Of a stretch of 64,000 bases of DNA, positions 26,072 through 34,747 are shown piece after piece. The stretch is from Streptomyces sp. OR43 (GTDB lineage Bacteria > Actinomycetota > Actinomycetes > Streptomycetales > Streptomycetaceae): contig NZ_RDBK01000001.1 in the NCBI RefSeq assembly GCF_008042275.1, forward strand, positions 395,636 to 459,635. Direction: 5' to 3'. The first letter of the stretch is position 1, and the number at the start of each line of letters is the position of its first letter. The notes under the pieces are model-generated. The model did not search any database, was not told the origin of the DNA, and saw only the letters and a list, made by a program, of their open reading frames with translations. Position numbers and translations under genes: made by a program.

Positions 26072-26761
26072 TCAATCCCTCTCTGTGCGGTGGTGGGCGG
26101 CGTAGCGGTCGTACCCGGCTGCCGCGAAGGCGGTCAGCGCGGCGCCGAGCAGCCAGCCGCCCAGTACGTCGGACGGCCAGTGCACGCCCAGGTAGAGCCG
26201 GGTGAGGCCGACGCCGAGCACCGAGACCCCCGCGGCGGCCAGGGCCGCGCGCCGGATCCAGGGGCGGCAGCCGGACCGGTGCAGCAGCCACAGCAGCAGA
26301 CCGCAGGTCACCATGGCCGTCATCGCGTGTCCGGAGGGGAACGACGCGTAGTGGGCGGAGTCCACCGGATCGGGCCACCGGGGGCGCTCACGGCCGACGG
26401 CGGCCTTCATGCCCTGCTGGAGCAGGCTGGAGACCAGGGTCGTCACCGCCACCCAGACGGCGAGCACCCGGGCGCCGCGCTGCCACAGGACGACCACGGC
26501 GACGGCGATCAGCGCACGCATCGTCCACGGGTCCCACAGCCAGTCCGTCAGGATCCGGTTCAGGTGGACGAGGCCGGGTTCGGTCACCGCCCGCCGGTGC
26601 AGGGCTTCGGCGATGACACGGTCCAGGCGCGTCAGCGGGGACCACCGCACGGCGACCAGGATCAGCAGCACCAGCGCGAGAGCCCCGCAGACGGCTCCCG
26701 CCCACGGTGCCGGCGAGTGAGTGCGGGTGCGGGGGGCGGGGGAGAGGAGCGAGGAGCGCAT
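26072..26761 (-). CDS. PAP2 family membrane phosphatase
   Basis: A 229-residue protein with about five or six membrane helices. The three PAP2 signature blocks are complete: KAAVGRERPRWP, SFPSGHAM and GLTRLYLGVHWPSDVLGG. The family dephosphorylates lipid phosphates such as phosphatidic acid or undecaprenyl pyrophosphate at the outer membrane face. Upstream lies a 35-bp minisatellite. Confidence 0.92.
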   Translation of the reverse strand: MRSSLLSPAPRTRTHSPAPWAGAVCGALALVLLILVAVRWSPLTRLDRVIAEALHRRAVTEPGLVHLNRILTDWLWDPWTMRALIAVAVVVLWQRGARVLAVWVAVTTLVSSLLQQGMKAAVGRERPRWPDPVDSAHYASFPSGHAMTAMVTCGLLLWLLHRSGCRPWIRRAALAAAGVSVLGVGLTRLYLGVHWPSDVLGGWLLGAALTAFAAAGYDRYAAHHRTERD

Positions 26762-26835
26762 GAGGGGATCCTCGCCGACGGGCAGGGCACAGGGCCATCC
26801 CGGCGCGGCGGGACTGTGCGGCGCGCGCCGCGAGC

Positions 26836-26940
26836 GGTCGCGGCGGGACCGTGTGGAAGGTGCCGGGGGTGGTCGCGGCGGGACCGTGTGGAAGGTGCCG
26901 GGGGTGGTCGCGGCGGGACTGTGTGGAAGGTGCCGCTAGC
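26836..26940. repeat. 35-bp minisatellite, three copies
   Basis: Units starting GGTCGCGGCGGGA at 26836, 26871 and 26906. The first two are identical, while the third carries one change early and diverges in its last bases. A degenerate half-copy follows. It lies between the PAP2 and M56 genes (26762-27014), with no gene inside. Confidence 0.9.
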
Positions 26941-27014
26941 GGTCCCGGCCGGACCGTGCGGCGGGCGCTCGGAGCGGTCGGGTCTGGACGGGCCGCGGCA
27001 GGAGTCCGGTCCGC

Positions 27015-27950
27015 CTATCCCAGTGCGCTGAGCGCCGGGACGAACGCGACCAGAAGCGGAATCACCGGCAGGAGCGTGGCCGCTGCGGTGAGCCGCAGCC
27101 GCCGGCCCGCCGTGAGCCGGCCCGCGGGCGACAGAAGCCGGTTCACCCGCAGCGGCATCTGCGCGTCCGGCGTCGGGCAGGGCCCGAACACCCCGCGGTC
27201 CTCGTTGAGTTCGACCAGTGCCAGGGCGATCGTCAGCCGGCCGAACCGCCGGGAGGCGGTGTCGTCCGCGGCCAGTTCGACGAGCCGGTGCATTTCGCCG
27301 CGGAAGGCCGCGAACACCGGAACCTGCGGGAAGCCGGACGCCAGCGCCGTCGAGCAGTTCAGCAGCCAGTCGTGGCGGGCGTTCGCGTGCCCCTGCTCGT
27401 GAGCGAGCACCGCATCGAGCTGACGGCCTTTCAAGCGGCCCAGCGCGGCAGTGGTGACGACGAGCCGGGGCGCCGTGCCCGGCAGCCACCAGGCATCGGG
27501 GCGTTCCCCTTCCAGGACCACCAGCCGGCCGCTGCCCGGCTCCTCGCCGGGCAGGAGCGGCGAACGCTCCAGCAGTTCGGCCCGCCGCCGCCTGCGCTCC
27601 AGGCGGACGCGGCGGATCTCCCGGGTCAGCATCGCGGCCGTCCACACCCCGCCGAGGGCCAGCAGCACGGCCATCACCGCCGACCACGGCCCGTAGGCCG
27701 CGAGCGCATAGGCCTCCACGACCGCGTGCGGGGCAGGCGCGAACACATGTCCGCGCACCGCCTGCCAGGCCGCGGCGGCACTGAACGTCATGGACAGCGC
27801 GAAGGACAGCAGCACCCCGGCCACCACGCACTGCCACACCCACAACGCGACCACGGGCTCACGCTCGGGCCACTCGGCCCGGGCCATCAGCCGCGGGGTC
27901 ACGACGGCGGCCAGTGCACCGAGCAGCAGCAGCACGAGGGAGACCAACAT
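27015..27950 (-). CDS. M56 family membrane metallopeptidase
   Basis: A 311-residue protein with N-terminal membrane helices, a cytosolic-loop zinc protease motif HEQGH (in AVLAHEQGHANARHD), a downstream Glu in LVELAADDTA, and a C-terminal membrane helix. This is the BlaR1/MecR1/HtpX-like arrangement without a penicillin-sensor domain. In Streptomyces these genes usually travel with a BlaI/MecI-type repressor, but none is seen here. The DUF5134 gene lies immediately upstream on the same strand, 86 nt away. Confidence 0.9.
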   Translation of the reverse strand: MLVSLVLLLLGALAAVVTPRLMARAEWPEREPVVALWVWQCVVAGVLLSFALSMTFSAAAAWQAVRGHVFAPAPHAVVEAYALAAYGPWSAVMAVLLALGGVWTAAMLTREIRRVRLERRRRRAELLERSPLLPGEEPGSGRLVVLEGERPDAWWLPGTAPRLVVTTAALGRLKGRQLDAVLAHEQGHANARHDWLLNCSTALASGFPQVPVFAAFRGEMHRLVELAADDTASRRFGRLTIALALVELNEDRGVFGPCPTPDAQMPLRVNRLLSPAGRLTAGRRLRLTAAATLLPVIPLLVAFVPALSALG

Positions 27951-28036
27951 GGCGTCAGCCTATGAGCGGTACGGCACGCACGGGTATGGCTGCGCTCGGC
28001 AAGTGACGTACGCCACGGTTTGCGGGACCTCCTGTC

Positions 28037-28627
28037 TCACAGGGTGAGCAGCATGGCGAACATGGCTATTCCCATGGTCAACCGGCACGCCAGCGCCAGT
28101 TCCGGCCGCGCACCCCAGCCTTCCGCCGGTGGTCCGCCGGTCGCGGCCCCGCCCCCCGCCGGCGCCGCCGTCACCGGTATCAGCCGGGCCCCGGAGCGCA
28201 GGACGTAGGCGGCGTAGTAGACGAGGAGCAGTCCGGTCAGCAGCGGGACACCCCCGGCGGCGGCCATGGCATGGGAGGCGTGGGAACCGTGGGCCGCCGC
28301 GCCGGGCCCCGCCATCACGACGGACATGTAGACCATTGCCGACGAGCCGACCAGGTGGTGCAGATGGTGGCCGCTGCGGCGGGAGAACCAGAGCGCGCGC
28401 AACGCGGCGACGCCGAACAGCACGGCGTACAGCAGCCATCCCCACGCGGGCGGCGCGACGACGGCCGCCGGTACCGCCATCGCGGCCATGCCGAAGCCCA
28501 TCAGTGCCTCCGCGCGTGCCGCCCTGCGCTCCTCGCCGGTCCTGGCGCGGGCCCGCAACAGGCAGTACGCGCCGGTCGCCGCGCACAGCGCCATCAGCAG
28601 CCAGCCGGACATCGCAGGTCCGTGCAC
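28037..28627 (-). CDS. DUF5134 membrane protein
   Basis: A 196-residue protein with about five hydrophobic helices and a His-rich loop (SGHHLHHLVGSS, then AAAHGSHASHAMA). It matches DUF5134, a family commonly next to M56 peptidase genes in actinomycetes. The His cluster may bind metal. GTG 28627 has GGGAGG 8 nt upstream and is preferred over ATG 28612. It is probably co-transcribed with the M56 gene. Confidence 0.8.
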   Translation of the reverse strand: MHGPAMSGWLLMALCAATGAYCLLRARARTGEERRAARAEALMGFGMAAMAVPAAVVAPPAWGWLLYAVLFGVAALRALWFSRRSGHHLHHLVGSSAMVYMSVVMAGPGAAAHGSHASHAMAAAGGVPLLTGLLLVYYAAYVLRSGARLIPVTAAPAGGGAATGGPPAEGWGARPELALACRLTMGIAMFAMLLTL

Positions 28628-28916
28628 AGCGGAACCTCCCCCTGGGCGAACGACATCGCCGTCGTCCAGACGATGCCCGTGGCCCGACGCCCGTACGCGG
28701 CGCACTGGGGCAAAGGGGGAGCGCGCGACGGGGGTGAATCGCGAGGGAACGGCGCCCGCCCGCCGGGTTCCCGGCCGCTCGGCGCATGGGTCGCCGTCGC
28801 CGGGCTCCGGGCGCTGACCCTCCTGTGCGTACCGCCACGGCCCGGAACCTGGATCCGGAACCGGGAGTTACGCTGCTGCGGCACAGCCACAGCAGCGAAA
28901 CGGAGAAGCCTCCCCC
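28628..28916. other. Intergenic region, nothing recognised
   Basis: This is the divergent gap between DUF5134 and the GNAT gene. I see no repeat, strong hairpin or additional gene in it. Confidence 0.4.
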
Positions 28917-29468
28917 ATGGACACCGCCCCGCACCGCAACCCCGGTGAACTGACCTTCCGCGACGCGACCGAGGCCGATGTGCCCGCGCTCGTGGAGCTG
29001 ATCCAGTCCGCGTACCGCGGCGATGCCAGCCGGGCGGGGTGGACCACGGAGGCGGACATCCTGGAGGGGCAGCGCACCGACCCGCAGGGCGTGCGCGACG
29101 TGGTGCACGCTCCCGGCAGCCGGCTGCTCGTCGTGGAACGCGACGGCGAGCCGGTTGCCTGCTGCCAGCTCGAACACCGGGGTGAGGCCGCCTACTTCGG
29201 AATGTTCGCGGTCCGGCCCTCGCTCCAGGGCGGGGGACTGGGCAAGCTGATCATCACCGAGGCCGAGCGCACCGTACGGGAGAGCTGGGGGGCACGCGAG
29301 ATGCACATGACCGTGATCTCGGTGCGCGACGACCTGATCGCCTGGTACGAGCGCCGCGGCTATCGCCGTACGGGCCGGCTGAGCCCCTTCCCGTACGGCG
29401 ATGAGCGCTTCGGCATTCCGCAGCGCGACGACCTCGCCTTCGAGCTGCTGGTCAAGGTCCTGGCCTGA
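28917..29468 (+). CDS. GNAT family N-acetyltransferase
   Basis: A 183-residue acyltransferase. The GNAT core includes the strand EAAYFGMFAVRPSLQGGGLGKLII (motif A, with the Q-x-x-G-x-G loop as LQGGGLG) and LIAWYERRGYRRTGR (motif B). The substrate is not predictable from sequence. It converges with the GDPD gene, 15 nt apart. Confidence 0.9.
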   Translation: MDTAPHRNPGELTFRDATEADVPALVELIQSAYRGDASRAGWTTEADILEGQRTDPQGVRDVVHAPGSRLLVVERDGEPVACCQLEHRGEAAYFGMFAVRPSLQGGGLGKLIITEAERTVRESWGAREMHMTVISVRDDLIAWYERRGYRRTGRLSPFPYGDERFGIPQRDDLAFELLVKVLA

Positions 29469-29483
29469 GGGTGGCCGTGAGGG

Positions 29484-30167
29484 CTACGCGGTGAAGCGGC
29501 CCGCGCGGCGGATCTCCGGGAAGTCGGTGGTCGCGCCGTCGAGACCGAGCCCGCGGGCCAGCCGCAGATGATCCTGGGTGTTGACCACCCAGCCCACCAC
29601 GGTCAGCCCCTCGGCATGGGCCCGCTCGACCAGTTCCAGCGTGATGCGCCGGACGTTGAGCACCAGCCGGGTGGCGCCCACCGCCTTCGCGCGGTCCACC
29701 ACGTCGTTGCCCCAGCGGCTGGCCACGAGGGCCGTGCGTACCCCCGGCACCAGCTGGGCGATCTCGGCGATCGCCTCGTCGTGGAACGAGATCACCTCGA
29801 CCCGGTCCACGAGATCGCGCCGCCGCATCACCTCCGCCAGTGTGCGGGCGGCGGCCACGTCCTTGATCTCCGCCTGCAGCGGGGAGCGCACGGCGTCCAG
29901 GACCTCCTCGAAGACCGGCACCCGCTCTCCCTGCCCGGCGTCGAGTTCGCGCAGCTCCGACAGGGTCTTGTCGGCGATCGGGCCCTTGCCGTCGGTCGTC
30001 CGGTCCACCTCGGCGTCATGCATGACAGCGAGGGCGCCGTCCTTGCTCAGATGAAGGTCCAGCTCGATGAGGTCCATCCCGGTCTGTTCGGCGTGGATGA
30101 ACGACCGCAGCGTGTTCTCCGGCTCGACACCCATCACCCCGCGGTGGCCGATGGTGAGAAAAGACAA
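29484..30167 (-). CDS. Glycerophosphodiester phosphodiesterase
   Basis: A 227-residue GDPD TIM-barrel enzyme releasing glycerol-3-phosphate from deacylated phospholipids. The catalytic landmarks are IGHRGVMGVEPENTLRSF (His and the E-N pair), IELDLHLSKDGALAVMHD (metal-binding Glu/Asp and the second His), and QAEIK. There is no signal peptide, so it is cytosolic. TTG 30167 is proposed because it is the only start close to the first conserved strand (LSFLTIGHRG); the ribosome-binding site GGAAG is about 10 nt upstream and weak. Confidence 0.88.
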   Translation of the reverse strand: MSFLTIGHRGVMGVEPENTLRSFIHAEQTGMDLIELDLHLSKDGALAVMHDAEVDRTTDGKGPIADKTLSELRELDAGQGERVPVFEEVLDAVRSPLQAEIKDVAAARTLAEVMRRRDLVDRVEVISFHDEAIAEIAQLVPGVRTALVASRWGNDVVDRAKAVGATRLVLNVRRITLELVERAHAEGLTVVGWVVNTQDHLRLARGLGLDGATTDFPEIRRAGRFTA

Positions 30168-30205
30168 GGGACTCTCGCTTCCGTCGACGGCTTCTCCCCG
30201 TGTGC

Positions 30206-30370
30206 CTACCCACCCGGGGCTACGGCATGACCCGCGAATCCGGCTGTCCGGTGTTCCCCGGAGTGCGGGGGAGCCGTGTGCGGCGGAGTGGCTCCGTGTC
30301 CCTGTACGTCGGCGGCGCCGAGCAGGAATCCGGTGATGAGGGCGGCGACCAGGACGGCACGGATGCTCAC
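30206..30370 (-). CDS. Possible 54-residue exported or membrane peptide
   Basis: GTG 30370 with GGAG 9 nt upstream opens a frame whose product has one hydrophobic N-terminal segment (IRAVLVAALITGFLLGAA) followed by a His/Pro/Gly-rich tail ending at 30206. It looks like a small secreted or single-span protein. I recognise no family. Codon bias is compatible with coding, but the evidence is limited. Confidence 0.35.
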   Translation of the reverse strand: MSIRAVLVAALITGFLLGAADVQGHGATPPHTAPPHSGEHRTAGFAGHAVAPGG

Positions 30371-30711
30371 GCGCGGGTTCTCCGAGTGCGGACGAGGGGC
30401 GGATGCTGTCCGTCCTACCGGCAATGGACAGCTTGCCGCGAGCAGCGTCACTCATGCGTGGGCGTGTCCTTCGCGGGCTTGCCGGGCAGGCGTGCGAAGG
30501 GAGACGGGGCGGGTGGGCTGGGCCGTCCTTGCTCGCCGACCTGCCGTGAAGCCTTTCCTTCCACCGAAGAGTGCGCCGAAGCGCTGACTCACAGGAAAAA
30601 TCGCGGTGACCATGGGGGGTCGGCAGGATAATTTTCATGGCCCCACTTGTCTCGGGGAACCGCACACAGATACGGTTGCTTGACGCGAGGTTCTCCCGTG
30701 GAGGAAGTGTT
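30371..30711. other. Gap before the DUF6421 operon
   Basis: No gene is supported. An AT-rich stretch with GGATAATTTTC around 30626 could hold a promoter for the downstream operon, but no good -35 partner is visible. Confidence 0.35.
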
Positions 30712-32109
30712 ATGACGGAAATTCTTGTGCACGACGTCGCCGCCGGCGACATAGCTTCCGCCCAGCGGGTGGTCGAGCACCCGGCCTGGCCCGCGCTCAA
30801 GAATGCTGTGGAGGAGATCCGCCCCTGGCAGTCGAAGGACGGCTCCATCGACTTCGGGGCCGACGGCGCGCCCGCGCCGGCAGCCGCCGAGGCGGTCGTG
30901 GACCGGGTGGTCACCGCGGTCGAGCAGCTCTCACCGCTGCTCCCGCACGACGCCGCGTACCACCGCGCCCTTGTCATGGACCTGCGTCGGTGGGCCGCCG
31001 ACGGATTCGGCGTGCCCGACTTCCTCGACTCGCTGCTGGCGTTCCAGCCCGCCAAGGACCGCCTCGACGGGCTTCAGCACCTCGCCGTCTTCGCGATGTA
31101 CACGCAGAACGGCAACCCGGACCGCAACCTCGAAGCGGTCGTGCTCCGGATGGTCTGGCCCGAGTGGCTCGCCGACCTGGAGGCGACCCGCTACGACAAC
31201 CCGCTGTTCTGCGGCATCACCTTCGAGGACTTCACCTCCGGGTACGACACCAACTCCGCCGTGCTCTTCCCGGAGACCATCGCCGTGCGCGAGGCCCCCG
31301 AGCGCTTCAGCTGGGGCGGCATCTTCTGTGACCGCGAGGCCGCCCGCTTCCGCCGCGTCACCGAGGCCGCCGTCGAGCTCCTGGGTGTGGAGCTGCCCGA
31401 GGACATCCGCGAGATGGTCGGCGACCAGCAGCGCTGCGAGCAGGCCTTTGTCCTCTGGGACATGGTCCACGACCGCACCCACAGCCACGGTGACCTGCCG
31501 TTCGACCCGTTCATGATCAAGCAGCGCCAGCCGTTCTGGATGTACGGGCTCGAGGAGCTGCGCTGCGACCTCACCGCCTTCAAGGAGGCCGTGAAGCTGG
31601 AGTCCGAGGGCAACGCCCACGGCCGCGACGTGCAGTACGCCGTACTGTTCGACCGGATGTTCCGCTTCCCGGTCACCGGCGAGCGCGTGCGCAACTACGA
31701 CGGTCTCGGCGGTCAGCTGCTCTTCGCGTACCTCCACAAGCACGATGTCGTGCGCTGGACGGACAACACCCTGAAGATCGACTGGGAGCGGGCCCCGCAG
31801 GTCACCAACCAGCTCTGCGCCGAGATCGAGAAGCTGTACCGGGACGGCATCGACCGCCCCAAGCTCGTCCACTGGTTCGCCGCGTACGACCTGGTCGCGA
31901 CGTATCTCGCGCCGCACCCAGGATCCCGCTGGGCCAAGGGCCCCGACGCGCTGGACCTCTCCCAGCCGCCCCGCAAGCTCGTCGACGACGTGCTTCCGGA
32001 CGAGTTTCCCCTGAGCATGTTCTATGAGGCGCTCTCCAAGAAACTGAAGAACGTGATCGCCTCCACCAAGGGGATCACCGCCGCGGGCGCCGGGCAGGCG
32101 GCCGCGTGA
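30712..32109 (+). CDS. DUF6421 family protein
   Basis: A 465-residue soluble protein of the actinobacterial DUF6421 family, function unknown. A striking central segment reads HDRTHSHGD (H253, H257, H259, D261) followed about 25 residues later by GLEELRCD. The His/Glu spacing resembles a metal-binding site. ATG 30712 has GGAGG 7 nt upstream. The gene is first in a compact operon with an SDR oxidoreductase and a threonine-aldolase-like enzyme, overlapping or nearly touching each, so it probably acts in the same small-molecule pathway. Confidence 0.88.
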   Translation: MTEILVHDVAAGDIASAQRVVEHPAWPALKNAVEEIRPWQSKDGSIDFGADGAPAPAAAEAVVDRVVTAVEQLSPLLPHDAAYHRALVMDLRRWAADGFGVPDFLDSLLAFQPAKDRLDGLQHLAVFAMYTQNGNPDRNLEAVVLRMVWPEWLADLEATRYDNPLFCGITFEDFTSGYDTNSAVLFPETIAVREAPERFSWGGIFCDREAARFRRVTEAAVELLGVELPEDIREMVGDQQRCEQAFVLWDMVHDRTHSHGDLPFDPFMIKQRQPFWMYGLEELRCDLTAFKEAVKLESEGNAHGRDVQYAVLFDRMFRFPVTGERVRNYDGLGGQLLFAYLHKHDVVRWTDNTLKIDWERAPQVTNQLCAEIEKLYRDGIDRPKLVHWFAAYDLVATYLAPHPGSRWAKGPDALDLSQPPRKLVDDVLPDEFPLSMFYEALSKKLKNVIASTKGITAAGAGQAAA

Positions 32110-32135
32110 GCGCACGTCGTGAGGAGGCGGTGGCC

Positions 32136-32903
32136 ATGAACGGAATCGGCAAGGGCAGCGGGAGCGGTGCGCTCGAAGGCGCTGTTGTTGCGGTCGCCGG
32201 GGCGGCCGGTCCGGCCGGCCGGGCGACCCTGCTCCGGCTCGCAGAGGCAGGTGCGGTCGTCGTCGCGTCGGACGCGAACGCGGCCCGGCTCGCCGAGGCG
32301 GTGGACGCGGCGCGCTACGCCCACGGCGGTGCCACCGTCACCGGCGACACCGTGGACCTCCTCGATCTCGGAGCCGCCCGCGACTGGGCCGACAAGACCG
32401 AGAAGGAATTCGGCAGGATCGACGGGCTGGTCCACCTCGTGGGCGGCTGGCGCGGCGGCAAGACGTTCGCGGACACCGACCTCGCCGACTGGACGCTGCT
32501 GGAGAAGCTGCTGATCCGCACCGTCCAGAGCACCTCCCTGGCCTTCCAGGAAGGTCTCCAGCGCAGCGACCGCGGCCGTTACCTCCTGATCAGCGCGGCC
32601 GGCGCGAGCAACCCCACCGCGGGCAACGCCGCCTACGCGGCCTCGAAGGCGGCGGCGGAGGCGTGGACGCTCGCGCTCGCCGACTCCTTCCGCAAGGCGG
32701 GGGGCGACGAGGGCCCGAAGACCGCTGCTGCGATCCTGGTCGTGAAGGCACTGGTGCACGACGCGATGCGCGCCGAGCGCCCGAATGCGAAGTTCGCGGG
32801 CTTCACCGACGTCAAGGAGCTGGCCGATGCCATCGCCGGCGTCTGGGACCGGCCCGCCCCGGAAGTGAACGGAAAGCGCCTGTGGCTGACCCCGCAACCG
32901 TAA
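32136..32903 (+). CDS. SDR family NAD(P)-dependent oxidoreductase
   Basis: A 255-residue Rossmann protein with the nucleotide motif VAVAGAAGPAGRATL (a relaxed GxxGxxG), an acidic residue after beta-2 (VASDANAAR, NAD-leaning), a catalytic Ser in LLISAAGAS and the Y-x-x-x-K motif in AAYAASKAAAEAW. ATG 32136 with GAGGAGG 8 nt upstream is preferred to GTG 32106, which overlaps the DUF6421 stop. It is the second gene of the DUF6421 operon. Confidence 0.9.
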   Translation: MNGIGKGSGSGALEGAVVAVAGAAGPAGRATLLRLAEAGAVVVASDANAARLAEAVDAARYAHGGATVTGDTVDLLDLGAARDWADKTEKEFGRIDGLVHLVGGWRGGKTFADTDLADWTLLEKLLIRTVQSTSLAFQEGLQRSDRGRYLLISAAGASNPTAGNAAYAASKAAAEAWTLALADSFRKAGGDEGPKTAAAILVVKALVHDAMRAERPNAKFAGFTDVKELADAIAGVWDRPAPEVNGKRLWLTPQP

Positions 32904-33964
32904 GGACCGACGCGCGTCGTCATCACGACCCGCAGGTACGCGGATTCGCCAGTGACAACTACGCGGGGACCCACCCGGAGATCCTCGCGGCCCTCGCCCT
33001 CGCCAACGGCGGCCATCAGATCGCCTACGGCGAGGACGACTACACCGGTCACCTCCAGCGCGTGATGCACAGCCACTTCGGCCCCACCGCCGAGGCCTTT
33101 CCGGTTTTCAACGGAACCGGCGCCAACGTGGTCTCGCTCCAGGCCATGACCGATCGCTGGGGCGCGGTGATCTGCGCCGAGTCCGCCCACATCAACGTGG
33201 ACGAGGGCGGCGCGCCGGAGCGGGTCGGCGGCCTCAAGCTGCTCACCGTCCCCACCGAGGACGGCAAGCTCACCCCGGAGCTCATCGACCGGCAGGCGTA
33301 CGGCTGGGACGACGAGCACCGTGCCATGCCGCAGGTCGTCTCGATCACCCAGAACACCGAGCTGGGCACGGTCTACACACCCGACGAGATCCGGGCGATC
33401 TGCGAGCACGCCCACGGGCACGGCATGAAGGTCCACCTCGACGGCGCCCGCATAGCCAACGCCGCGGCCTCCCTGGACGTACCGATGCGTACGTTCACCA
33501 ACACCGTCGGCGTCGACGTGCTCTCCTTCGGCGGGACGAAGAACGGGGCCATCTTCGGTGAGGCCGTCGTGGTGCTGAACCCCGACGCCGTCCGGGCGAT
33601 GAAGCATCTGCGCAAGCTCTCGATGCAGCTCGCCTCCAAGATGCGCTTCGTCTCCGTCCAGCTGGAGGCGCTGCTCGCCGGTGACCTGTGGCTGCGCAAC
33701 GCCCGGCACGCCAACAGCATGGCCCAGCGGCTCGCCGAGGGCGTGCGGGCGGTGGACGGTGTGGAGATCCTCTACCCCGTCCAGGCCAACGCCGTCTTCG
33801 CGCGACTGCCGCACGAGGTGAGCGAGCGGCTGCAGAAGCGCTTCCGGTTCTACTTCTGGGACGAGAAGGCGGGCGATGTGCGCTGGATGTGCGCCTTCGA
33901 CACCACGGAGGACGATGTCGACGCGTTCGTCCTCGCCCTCAAGGAAGAGATGGCCGCACAGTAG
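32882..33964 (+). CDS. Low-specificity L-threonine aldolase family enzyme
   Basis: A 360-residue PLP-dependent fold-type I enzyme that would split beta-hydroxy amino acids such as threonine into glycine and an aldehyde. It shows FASDNYAGTHPEIL at the N-terminus, YGEDDYT, the PLP-interacting HLDGARIANA, and the Schiff-base lysine K220 in SFGGTKNGA. GTG 32882 overlaps the SDR gene by 22 nt and has GGAAAG 6 nt upstream, giving the normal N-terminus (RTDARRHHDP). It is the third gene of the operon. Confidence 0.9.
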   Translation: MADPATVRTDARRHHDPQVRGFASDNYAGTHPEILAALALANGGHQIAYGEDDYTGHLQRVMHSHFGPTAEAFPVFNGTGANVVSLQAMTDRWGAVICAESAHINVDEGGAPERVGGLKLLTVPTEDGKLTPELIDRQAYGWDDEHRAMPQVVSITQNTELGTVYTPDEIRAICEHAHGHGMKVHLDGARIANAAASLDVPMRTFTNTVGVDVLSFGGTKNGAIFGEAVVVLNPDAVRAMKHLRKLSMQLASKMRFVSVQLEALLAGDLWLRNARHANSMAQRLAEGVRAVDGVEILYPVQANAVFARLPHEVSERLQKRFRFYFWDEKAGDVRWMCAFDTTEDDVDAFVLALKEEMAAQ

Positions 33965-34007
33965 GACCCAGGAGTCATGTATGGATATGCGGCCGATCGG
34001 AAATCTA

Positions 34008-34036
34008 TTGACTCCGTTCGGCCGCTTCCCTACGCT
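34008..34036 (+). promoter_or_regulatory. Promoter of the transglutaminase-like gene (near-leaderless)
   Basis: TTGACT (34008-34013), a 17-nt spacer and TACGCT (34031-34036) lie only 8 nt before the ATG at 34045. Transcription would start at or beside the start codon, and no ribosome-binding site precedes that ATG. Confidence 0.6.
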
Positions 34037-34044
34037 CGGCGGCC

Positions 34045-34644
34045 ATGGAGCTCATCCAGCAGGTTCCCGACCTCTCCGCCTACCTGGCCGCCGACGACGC
34101 GATCGACCATGAACACCCGCTGGTCCGCGACACGGCCACCCGGCTGCGTTCCGCGACCACGGACGCGTACTCATACGCAGAGGCGGCGTACTGCCTGGTA
34201 CGCGACACCGTCCCGCACTCCGTCGACTCGGGCGACACGCGCGTCAGCTGGCGCGCCTCGGACGTCCTCGCCACCCGCAACGGCATCTGCCACGCGAAAG
34301 CACACGCCCTGGCCGCCCTGCTGCGCGCGGAGGGCATCCCGGCCGCGCTCTGCTACCAGGGGCTCGCCGACGACGACGGGGAGCCCGGGGTGGTGCACGG
34401 GCTGATCGCGCTCCGGCTCCCGGGCCACAGCCGCTGGCACCGGCAGGACCCGCGCGGCAACAAGCCCGGCGTGGACGCGCGGTTCTCGCTGCACGAGGAG
34501 CAGCTGGCCTGGCCCGTCCGGCCGGAGCTCGGCGAAATCGACTACCCGACGCTCTATGCGGCGCCGCATCCGGCCGTGCTGTGGGGGCTGCGCACGTCCG
34601 CCGACCGTGCGGCACTCTGGCGTGCGCTGCCGACGGCGCTCTGA
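34045..34644 (+). CDS. Transglutaminase-like domain protein
   Basis: A 199-residue cytosolic protein with the papain-like transglutaminase triad: C82 in RNGICHAKAHAL, H118 in VVHGLIALRL and D144 in GVDARFS. Bacterial members are mostly cysteine proteases or amidases rather than true cross-linkers, and the substrate is unknown. It is probably translated from a leaderless mRNA. Its stop codon lies inside a large hairpin terminator shared with the convergent acyltransferase gene. Confidence 0.88.
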   Translation: MELIQQVPDLSAYLAADDAIDHEHPLVRDTATRLRSATTDAYSYAEAAYCLVRDTVPHSVDSGDTRVSWRASDVLATRNGICHAKAHALAALLRAEGIPAALCYQGLADDDGEPGVVHGLIALRLPGHSRWHRQDPRGNKPGVDARFSLHEEQLAWPVRPELGEIDYPTLYAAPHPAVLWGLRTSADRAALWRALPTAL

Positions 34645-34690
34645 CCGCCGGTCCCACCGGATGTACCGGTGAGGCCGGCGGTCAGAGCGC
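34636..34690. terminator. Large hairpin overlapping the transglutaminase stop codon
   Basis: Perfect 16-bp arms (34636-34651 and 34675-34690) begin before the TGA at 34642. The loop contains a nested ACCGG/CCGGT pair. It lies between convergent genes and could serve both directions. Confidence 0.85.
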
Positions 34691-34747
34691 GGACCGCCGG
34701 CCCGTGCTCCGGAGTGACGTTTCCGCCGCCGGGTACCGGCGGGTGCG

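Noticed and set aside
26836..26940. Regular direct repeats as a CRISPR array
   Set aside because: The units are contiguous with no spacers and there are no cas genes.
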